The notes below the pieces were generated by a model that was not told where the DNA came from, ran no database searches, and saw only the letters and a list, made by a program, of their open reading frames with translations. 64,000 bases of DNA from Cherax quadricarinatus (lineage: Eukaryota > Arthropoda > Malacostraca > Decapoda > Parastacidae), in the NCBI RefSeq assembly GCF_038502225.1, contig NC_091298.1, positions 39,234,120 through 39,298,119 of the forward strand. Reading direction: 5' to 3'. Both the position numbers and the translations under genes were made by a program. Shown one piece after another: positions 54,784 to 64,000 of this stretch (positions are counted from its first letter, which is position 1; every line of letters starts with the position of its first letter).

Positions 54784-55686
54784 GGGGCTTTAACTGCCGG
54801 GGTGAGTGGGTTGGTAAAAGGGGGGGGTTCAGGGGATTTCAACGGGCTCACCTCCTTGGGAATGCAGTGATGTGGTTGGGTGTGATTGGAGGTACTAGTG
54901 TGTGACCAGATGAGAGGTTGTGCAAGATAAGTTTTGCTTAGTTCCCTTGATGGGGAAGGTGTAAGGAGCAGATTAAATATATAACATGTATTAATGTATA
55001 ACCTATAAATTATATAACATGTATATTTCTTTGGTAGCGTATTATGTTCCACTTGCACTGGTATTGCAATTGAATTTGAATTTTCTTGAGAGGGTTTTCC
55101 TTTCACTATTTCCTTGAAGCACTGAGTTATTTTTTTTTTTTTTTTTTGTAACATGGTCCAGCATCAGTTTTGACGTAATTACCTATTATTATTGTTCTTA
55201 TTTAAGGTATTGTAATTTTGGTAGTCCTGTACCATTCATGGTTGTAAATAATGTTTCCTCAAGTGACATGTGTCATAATAATCCTAAATTGAGGATAATT
55301 AATGTCATGATTATTCAGGTTGGTAATAGGGTTAGTTTTCAATGTGTGTGTGTGAGTGGGGAGGGAGGGATGGTGGGTCATATTGTAGGTCTGGTGTATT
55401 TGTTGCGAGTGGTATTATGGGTGATTGTCATTAAGCTTGGTGCATTATTGTGTTGAGGTTGTAATTTTAGGAGTTTTATTAATAGCCATTTTGTGGCCTT
55501 TGTTATTATAACTTTATTCCTTCTTAAATTGTGATATGTTATAAAAACTTGTATATAGTAGACTGTCAGATGTTGCCTGGATTGTTTTGTGTTTATATAT
55601 TGTTTTACTGATGTTGTCCTTGATCATTTTTTATATATGTACCTATTAATATTTGTACATGAAGTTTTAAATAAAATATAAAAAAA
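54784..55686 (+). other. 3' UTR of Tx1-group copy C
   Basis: Non-coding, with a T run at about 55132-55147 and an A-rich tail at its end. No independent gene was recognised. Confidence 0.75.
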
Positions 55687-55701
55687 AATGTATATAATGT
55701 A

Positions 55702-57100
55702 CATTACCTTTTCATATAATTTTATATTGCTTATATTTGCGATAATAGCTAAATCATATATATATATTGCTTTATATTATTATTTGACTTAGTTATATTG
55801 TTAGGTAGGATGTAACATTCATATATTATTATGTGCTCATAGTTCAAGTCTTGGTTGTCTAACTACTGTAATTATCGCTCGTTGCTCGTTTCCCTGCCGG
55901 CTTCTCGGTGTTGCTGGGCAGCAACTGTCCACGGAGCTATCACGTGATCGAGGGGGGTGCTCACACCTCGCCTGAAGTAGTCATTATTATTATTATAATC
56001 AAGGGGGAAGCGCTAAACCCGGAGGATTATACAGTGCCTGGGGGGGATGTGGAAGGCATTCAGGCTTAATTCGGGGAACTGGAGCACAGATCCAATTCCC
56101 TAAATCAAGAGCCCCTCACCAACATCAAGGAACCTTCCTTGAGGGACTGAAGTAGTCAGCCTGAGCTAGACTCTCTTGTCGGTTGGACGTTCTCCTGGCA
56201 AGACACCCCACACTCCTCTCTTGTGGACCCTTGTTGGAGAATCGTCTCTGTCACTTGTTGGTTCTGTTGAACTCTGTTCACAGAACAATGTCTAGACTTA
56301 GTGATTTTCGACGTTGTACTCAGGTTGTGTGTCGCTTAGACACTGAGAAACTCAGGTCCTGAGCTGTAGCTTCTGACCTAATTTGTACTGGTATCTGTGT
56401 ACTGTCACAGTCGGGGATTTTCTTATGTTGAACTTAGGTTCAGTAGTATGAGAGTTTTGTGGCTTTTGTGGAGGATCTGCAGATGGTCCCTACTTAGTGT
56501 CGTTATATTATCTCCTTGTTCGTGCTTCTGTGTCACAGTTGTTTGTTATATTGCTATTGGGCTTAGCAGTCATTTTATTGTTCAAGCAAGCTGTTCTGAT
56601 TGCCAGGTGGTCAAGAAGTTAGTTGATGTGAGGACATTGTCAGTCACTTGTTTAAGTCTAGTCGAGTCGTGAGACATAGCGAACTACTTAGAGCACTTAC
56701 ACACATACACACAAACTTGTACATACTTGTAATATCTTACTAAATGTTAATGTACCAGACGGTACTTAAGACGTATAAATGTGATATGTGCTTTCAGCAC
56801 AATAATACTGTACACGAGAGAAGTGATTATTTTGATTGTTTATTACATTAATTTAATTTGATAATATACCAATAGACTGTTATTAATAAATTTATTAAAT
56901 TTTAATTTCTCTAGTTAGTAGCCTACCAGTTGTAATCCTGAAGCACTAATAATTCTTATTGAATTCTAATGGATAACTGGACCAGGATACTAACTAATTG
57001 TTACGAAAATCCAATAACAGGCTGAATGCTAGAAGGGCAGTCCTTTCTAGTATTCACTGGAGATCTCTATGCTTATTAGAAATCGCATTTTTTGTAACAG
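55702..57100. other. Unassigned insertion DNA, possible LTR-like sequence
   Basis: Excluding the SINE at 55984-56146, no coding region is convincing. A TATA-like acgtataaatg at about 56770 and gcacaataatactg downstream suggest promoter-like or LTR-like sequence, but no matching second LTR, PBS or TSD was found. It continues the sequence found at 49798-49834 across copy C. Confidence 0.35.
55984..56146 (-). mobile_element. SINE with (AAT)n tail and 12-bp target duplication
   Basis: 163 bases flanked by ctgaagtagtca (55972-55983 and 56147-56158). On the minus strand the insert ends in a short (AAT)n tail. Words such as ttagcgcttcccccttgatt and gggaattggatctgtgc are conserved with the truncated copy at 23584-23642. 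No clear pol III box was identified in this copy. Confidence 0.85.
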
Positions 57101-60100
57101 CAGTCATGAAGGAACATATTATGGCAGTCATGAAGGAACACATTATGGCAGTCATGAAGGAAGACATTATGGCAGTCATGAAGGAACACATTATGGTAGT
57201 CATGAAGGAACACATTATGGCAGTCATGAAAGGACACATTATGGAAGTCATGAAGGAACACATTATGGCAGTCATGAAGGAACACATTATGGCAGTCATG
57301 AAGGAAGCCATTATGGCAGTCATGAAGGAACACATTACGGGAGTCACGAAGGAAGACATTATGGCAGTCATGAAGGAGCACATTATGGCAGTCATGAAGG
57401 AGCACATTATGGCATTCATGAAGTAACACATTATGGCATTCATGAAGGAACACATTATGGCAGTCATGAAGGAGCACATTATGGCAGTCATGAAGGAATA
57501 CATTATGGCAGTCATGAAGGAGCACATTATGGCAGTCATGAAGGAGCACATTATGGCAGTCATGAAGGAGCACATTATGGCAGTCATGAAAGAGCACATT
57601 ATGGCATTCATGAAGGAACACATTATGGCAGTCATGAAGGAAAACATTATGGCAGTCATGAAGAAACACATTATGACAGTCATGAAGGAACACATTATGG
57701 CAGTCATGAAGGAACACATTACGGCAGTCATGAAAGAACACATTATGGCAGCCATGAAGGAATACATTATGGCAGTCATGAAGGAATACATTATGGCAGT
57801 CATGAAAGAACACATTATGGCAGTCATGAAAGAACACAATATGGCAGCCATGAAGGAAGACATTTTGGCAGTCATGAAGGAACACATTATGGCAGTCAAG
57901 AAGGAACACATTATGGCAGTCAGGAAGGAACACATTATGGCAGTCATGAAGGAACACATTATGGCAGTCATGAAGGAAAACATTATGGCAGTCATGAAGG
58001 AATACATTGTGGCAGTCATTAAGGAGCACATAATGACAGTCATGAAGGAACACATTATGGCAGTCATGAAGGAAGCCATTATAGCAGTCATGAAGGAACA
58101 CATTATGGCAGTAATAAAAGAACACATTATGGCAGTCATGAAGAAACACATTATGGCAGTCATGAATGAACACATTATGACAGTCATGAAGGAACACATT
58201 TTGGCAGTCATGAAGGAACACATTATGGCAGTGATGAAAGAACACATGGCAGTCATGAAGGAACACATTGTAGCAGTCATGAAAGAATACATTATGGCAG
58301 TCATGAAGGAACACATTATGGCAGTCATGAAAGAACACATTATGGCAGTCATGAAGGAACACATTTTGGCAGTCATGAAGGAACACATTATGGCAGTGAT
58401 GAAAGAACACATGGCAGTCATGAAGGAACACATTTTGGCAGTCATGAAGGAACACATTATGGCAGTCATGAAGAAATACATTATGGCAGTCATGAACGAA
58501 CACATTATGGCAGTCATGAAGGAACATATTATGGCAGCCATGATGGAACACATTACGGCAGTCATGAAGGAACATATTATGGCAGCCATGAAGGAACACA
58601 TTATGGCATTCATGAAGGAACACATTATGGCAGTCATGAAGAAACACATTATGACAGTCATGAAGGAACACATTATGGCAGTCATGAAGGAACACGTTAT
58701 AGCAGTCATGAAAGAACACATTATGGCAGCCATGAAGGAGTACATTATGGCAGTCATGAAGGAATACATTATGGCAGTTATGAAGGAACACATTATGGCA
58801 GCCATGAAGGAATCCATTATGACAGTCATGAAGGAATATATTATGGCAGTCGTGAAAGAACACATTATGGCAGTCATGAAGGAATCCATTATGACAGTCA
58901 TGAAGGAATCCATTATGACAGTCATGAAGGAATATATTATGGCAGTCGTGAAAGAACACATTATGGCAGTCATGAAGGAACATATTATGGCAGCCATGAA
59001 GGAATCCATTATGACAGTCATGAAGGAATATATTATGGCAGTCGTGAAAGAACATATTATGGCAGCCATGAAGGAATCCATTATGACAGTCATGAAGGAA
59101 TACATTATGGCAGTCATGAAGGAACACATTATGGCAGTCATGAAGGAACACATTATGGCAGTCATGAAGGAGTACATTATGGCAGTCATGAAAGAACACA
59201 TTATGGCAGTCATGAGAGAACACATTATGGCAGTCATGAAGAAACATATTATGGCAGTCCTGAAGGAACACATTATGGCAGTCATGAAGGAACACATTAC
59301 GGCAGTCATGAAAGAACACATGGCAGTCATGAAGGAACACATTGTGGCAGTCATGAAAGAACACATTATGGCATTCATGAAGGAACACATTATGGCAGTC
59401 ATGAAGGAGCACATTATGGCAGTCGTGAAGAAATACATTATGGCAGTCATGAAGGAACACAATATGGCAGTCATGAAAGAACACATTATGGCAGCCATGA
59501 AGGAATACATCATGGCAGTCATGAATGAATACATTATGGCAGTCATGAAAGAGCACATTACGGCAGTCATGAAGGAACACATTATGGCAGTCATGAAGGA
59601 GCACATTATGGCAGTCATGAGGGAACACATTATGGCAGTCATGAAGGAAGACATTATGGCAGTCATGAAGGAACACATTATGGCAGTCATGAAAGAACAC
59701 ATTATGACAGTCATGAAGGAAGCCATTATGGCAGTCGTGAAAGAACACATTATGGCAGTCATGAAGAAACACATTATGGCAGTGATGAAGGAACACATTA
59801 TGGCAGTCATGAAGGAACACATTATGGCAGTCATGAAGGAACACATTATGGCAGTCATGAAGAAACACATTATGACAGTCATCAATGAACACATCATGGC
59901 AGTCATGAAGGAACACATTATGACAGTCATGAAGGAACACATTATGGCAGTCATGAATGAATACATTATGGCAGTCATGAAGGAACACATTATGGCAGTA
60001 ATGAAGGAACACGTTATGGCAGTCATGAAAGAACATTTTATGGCAGTCATGAAGGAACACATTATGACAGTCATGAAGGAACACATTATGGCAGCCATGA

Positions 60101-63100
60101 AGGAATCCATTATGGCAGCCATGAAGGAATATATTATGGCATTCATGAAAGAACACATTATGTCAATCATGAAGGAACACATTATGGCAGTCATGAAGGA
60201 AGACATTATGATAGTCATGAAGGAACACATTATGGCAGTCATGAAGGAATACATTATGGCAGTCATGAAGGAACACATTATGGCAGTCATGAAGGAATAC
60301 ATCATGGCAGTCATGAATGAATACATTATGGCAGTCATGAAAGAGCACATTACGGCAGTCATGAAGGAACACATTATGGCAGTCATGAAGGAGCACATTA
60401 TGGCAGTCATGAGGGAACACATTATGGCAGTCATGAAGGAAGACATGATGGCAGTCATGAAGGAACACATTATGGCAGTCATGAAAGAACACATTATGAC
60501 AGTCATGAAGGAAGCCATTATGGCAGTCGTGAAAGAACACATTATGGCAGTCATGAAGAAACACATTATGGCAGTGATGAAGGAACACATTATGGCAGTC
60601 GTGAAGGAACACATTATGGCAGTCATGAAGGAACACATTATGGCAGTCATGAAGAAACACATTATGACAGTCATCAATGAACACATCATGGCAGTCATGA
60701 AGGAACACATTATGACAGTCATGAAGGAACACATTATGGCAGTCATGAATGAATACATTATGGCAGTCATGAAGGAACACATTATGGCAGTAATGAAGGA
60801 ACACGTTATGGCAGTCATGAAAGAACATTTTATGGCAGTCATGAAGGAACACATTATGACAGTCATGAAGGAACACATTATGGCAGCCATGAAGGAATCC
60901 ATTATGGCAGCCATGAAGGAATATATTATGGCATTCATGAAAGAACACATTATGTCAATCATGAAGGAACACATTATGGCAGTCATGATGGAAGACATTA
61001 TGATAGTCATGAAGGAACACATTATGGCAGTCATGAAGGAATACATTATGGCAGTCATGAAGGAACACATTATGGCAGTCATGAAGGAACACGTTATGGC
61101 AGTCATGAAAGAACACATTATGGCAGTCATGAAGGAACACATTATGACAGTCATGAAGGAACACATTATGGCAGCCATGAAGGAATCCATTATGGCAGCC
61201 ATGAAGGAATATATTATGGCATTCATGAAAGAACACATTATGTCAATCATGAAGGAACACATTATGGCAGTCATGAAGGAAGACATTATGGCAGTCATGA
61301 AGGAACACATTTTGGCAGTCATGAAGGAATATATTATGGCAGTCATGAAGGAACACATTATGGCAGTGATGAAAGAACACATGCAGTCATGAAGGAACAC
61401 ATTTTGGCAGTCATGAAGGAACACATTATGGCAGTCATGAAGAAACACATTATGTCAGTCATGAACGAACACATTATGGCAGTCATGAAGGAACATATTA
61501 TGGCAGCCATGATGGAACACATTACGGCAGTCATGAAGGAACATATTATGGCAGCCATGAAGGAACACATTATGGCATTCATGAAGGAACACATTATGGC
61601 AGGCATGAAGAAACACATGACAGTCATGAAGGAACACATTATGGCAGTCATGAAGGAACACGTTATGGCAGTCATGAAAGAACACATTATGGCAGCCATG
61701 AAGGAATACATTATGGCAGTCATGAAGGAGTACATTATGGCAGTCATGAAGGAACACATTATGGCAGCCATGAAGGAGTACATTATGGCAGTCATGAAGG
61801 AATACATTATGGCAGTCATGAAGGAACACATTATGGCAGCCATGAAGGAATCCATTATGACAGTCATGAAGGAATATATTATGGCAGTCGTGAAAGAACA
61901 CTTTATGGCAGTCATGAAGGAATCCATTATGACAGTCATGAAGGAATCCATTATAACAGTCATGAAGGAATATATTATGGCAGTCATGAAGGAACACATT
62001 ATGGCATTCATGAAGGAACACATTATGGCAGTCATGAAGGAATCCATTATGACAGTCATGTAGGAATATATTATGGCAGTCATGAAGGAACACATTATGG
62101 CAGCCATGAAGGAATCCATTATGACAGTCATGAAGGAATACATTATGGCAGTCATGAAGGAACACATTATGGCAGTCATGAAGGAACACATTATGACAGT
62201 CATGAAGGAGTACATTATGGCAGTCATGAAAGAACACATTATGGCAGTCATGAGAGAACACATTATGGCAGTCATGAAGAAACACATTATGGCAGTCATG
62301 AAGGAACACATTATGGCAGTCATGAAGGAACACATTACGGCAGTCATGAAAGAACACATGGCAGTCATGAAGGAACACATTGTGGCAGTCATGAAAGAAC
62401 ACATTATGGCATTCATGAAGGAACACATTATGGCAGTCATGAAGGAGCACATTATGGCAGTCATGAAGAAACACATTATGGCAGTCATGAAGGAACACAA
62501 TATGGCAGTCATGAAAGAACACATTATGGCAGCCATGAAGGAATACATCATGGCAGTCATGAATGAATACATTATGGCAGTCATGAAAGAGCACATTACG
62601 GCAGTCATGAAGGAACACATTATGGCAGTCATGAAGGAGCACATTATGGCAGTCATGAGGGAACACATCATGGCAGTCATGAAGGAAGACATTATGGCAA
62701 TCATGAAGGAACACATTATGGCAGTCATGAAAGAACACATTATGGCAGTCATGAAGGAAGCCATTATGGCAGTCGTGAAAGTCGTGAAAGAACACATTAT
62801 GGCAGTCATGAAGAAACACATTATGGCAGTCATGAAGAAACACATTATGGCAGTCATGAAGGAACACATTATGGCAGTCATGAAGGAACACATTATGGCA
62901 GTCATGAAGAAACACATTATGACAGTCATCAATGAACACATCATGGCAGTCATGAAGGAACACATTATGACAGTCATGAAGGAACACATTATGGCAGTCA
63001 TGAAGGAATACATTATGGCAGTCATGAAGGAACACATTATGGCAGTCATGAAGGAACACATTATGGCAGTAATGAAGGAACACGTTATGGCAGTCATGAA

Positions 63101-63842
63101 GGAACACATTATGGCAGTCATGAAGGAACACATTATGACAGTCATGAAGGAACACATTATGGCAGCCATGAAGGAATCCATTATGGCAGCCATGAAGGAA
63201 TATATTATGGCATTCATGAAAGAACACATTATGTCAATCATGAAGGAACACATTATGGCAGTCATGAAGGAAGACATTATGACAGTCATGAAGGAACACA
63301 TTATGGCAGTCATGAAAGAACACATTATGACAGTCATGAAGGAACACATTATGGCAGCCATGATGGAATCCATTATGGCAGTCATGAAGGAATACATTGT
63401 GGCAGTCATTAAGGAACACATTATGACAGTCATGAAGGAACACATTATGGCAGTCATGAAGGAACACATTTTGGCAGTCATGAAGGAATACGTTATGGCA
63501 GTCATGAAGGAACACATTATGGCAGTCATGAAGGAACATATTATGGCAGTCATGAAGGAACACATTATGGCAGTCATGAAGGAATACATTGTGGCAGTCA
63601 TTAAGGAACACATTATGACAGTCATGAAGGAACACATTATGGCAGTCATGAAGGAGCACATTATGGCAGTCATGAAGGAAGCCATTATGGCAATCATAAA
63701 GGAAGCCATTATGGCAGTCATGAAGGGGCACATTATGGCAGTCATGAAGGGTCACATTATGGCAGTCATGAAAGAACACATTATGGCAGTCATGAAAGAA
63801 CACATTATGGCAGTCTTTAAAGAACACATTATGGCAGCCATG
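57101..63842. repeat. Large 24-bp minisatellite, about 280 copies with higher-order structure
   Basis: The monomer is gtcatgaaggaacacattat plus ggca (24 bases). Because 24 is divisible by three and the monomer lacks stops in several frames, long open frames exist on both strands (for example MKEHIMAV repeats on plus, CSFMTAIM and NVFLHDCH on minus). Substitutions fall at all codon positions and freely change residues, so these are not genes. A 792-base block is duplicated in tandem (about 59365-60156 and 60157-60948), and about 58.4-60.2 kb resembles 61.4-63.2 kb with small deletions. Confidence 0.97.
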
Positions 63843-63854
63843 CCTTTGATACAC

Positions 63855-64000
63855 CTTTGAAGAATTCCGAGAGTATATCTACTCGTCTGGTGCTCGCCTG
63901 GTCAACCAGGCTGTTGCTGCTGGAGGCCTGCTGCCCCACATATTCATCACAGCCTGGTTGATGTGGCACCTGGTTAAGATACTTGTCTAGTTTCCTCTTG
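63855..64000 (-). pseudogene. CR1-like ORF2 C-terminal fragment (minus strand)
   Basis: Read on the minus strand the sequence gives KRKLDKYLNQVPHQPGCDEY followed by ASSSNSLVDQAS, matching the last 45 residues of the CR1-like ORF2 family (LDKHLKSVPDQPGCGSYV and AASSNSLVDQA). It belongs to a different subfamily, since substitutions are many. It is cut by the window end and begins right beside the minisatellite. Confidence 0.7.

Larger units (their letters stand above)
49835..55686 (+). mobile_element. Tx1/L1-group non-LTR retrotransposon, full-length copy C
   Basis: Bounded by a 15-bp duplication (aatgtatataatgta at 49820-49834 and 55687-55701). The 3' end has AAATAAA and an A run (55668-55688). 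It contains a 5' UTR of about 170 bases, ORF1 (50006-51412), ORF2 (51438-54783) and a 3' UTR of about 900 bases. The same layout is found in copy A on the other strand. Perfect duplication and a near-complete ORF2 indicate a young copy. Confidence 0.92.

Noticed and set aside
56397..56672. 91-residue Cys/Trp-rich open frame
   Set aside because: Random composition, no domain and no splice or promoter support.
55702..57100. Solo LTR of a Gypsy element
   Set aside because: TATA-like and other promoter-like words are present, but no defined TG/CA ends, target duplication or second copy could be shown.
57054..63860. Very long open frames (up to about 1460 residues) of MKEHIMAV, CSFMTAIM and NVFLHDCH repeats
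   Set aside because: They arise from a stop-free 24-bp monomer. They exist in several frames on both strands, and substitutions change residues freely at every codon position.

Overview
The window looks like transposon-dense intergenic DNA from an arthropod, most likely a decapod crustacean. That assignment is inference: the CR1-like 3' ends, the RTE 3' UTR, the (AAT)n-tailed SINE and the Penelope-type end resemble repeats I associate with decapods, and no species call is possible. There is no bacterial-style gene organisation, no rRNA and no CRISPR. Nearly every long reading frame belongs to a retrotransposon. The only candidate for an ordinary spliced gene is a small two-exon fragment at 2644-2994 (minus strand).

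Layout. 1-385: Penelope-like terminal repeat with a hammerhead-ribozyme-like motif. 369-2265 (-): decayed CR1-group element with an SGNH-esterase ORF1 and an endonuclease. 2307-2500: 22-bp tandem array. 3190-4150: old CR1-like remnant. 4345-20350: one BEL/Pao LTR retrotransposon bounded by the 5-bp target duplication GAACT. It is split by a full-length Tx1/L1-group element (copy A, 7866-13765, -) and, inside its 3' LTR, by an RNase-H-bearing non-LTR element (14131-19452), which itself carries a CR1-like insertion (14716-16879). 20525-21045: SINE-type repeats. 21447-23072: RTE element between two (TA)n arrays. 23428-26816 (-): broken CR1-group element. 26817-28914: AT-rich DNA plus 19-bp and 37-bp tandem arrays.

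28915-49350: a second nest. A repeat block (R-left) carries an internally deleted CR1-like copy (29276-30182). A longer CR1-like copy (30760-34044) and a Tx1-group element (copy B, from 34045) follow. Copy B is split by a complete Ty3/Gypsy-type element (37524-46137, two 336-bp LTRs differing at 3 sites). That LTR element carries a CR1-like copy with an intact ORF2 (about 37882-41984) in its leader and a 192-bp palindromic insertion (44660-44851) in its pol gene. Copy B resumes at 46138, and a second copy of block R lies at 48668-49350.

49696-63842: a 24-bp minisatellite, five units at 49696-49797 and about 280 units at 57101-63842. The two parts are separated by 7.3 kb that contains a full-length, nearly intact Tx1-group element (copy C, 49835-55686, 15-bp target duplication) and a SINE with a 12-bp target duplication. 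The window ends in a CR1-like C-terminal fragment on the minus strand (63855-64000).

The elements do not cooperate as a pathway; the informative structure is the insertion order. The BEL/Pao element predates Tx1 copy A and the RNase-H element, and CR1-like copy 1 is later than the latter. Copy B predates the Gypsy element, which predates CR1-like copy 4 and the palindromic insertion. The most notable observations are the hammerhead-like motif, the perfect palindrome in pol with its 13-bp target duplication, a possible self-priming site in the Gypsy element, the split and higher-order minisatellite, the triple-CCCH ORF1 of the CR1-like family, and the small spliced gene fragment.
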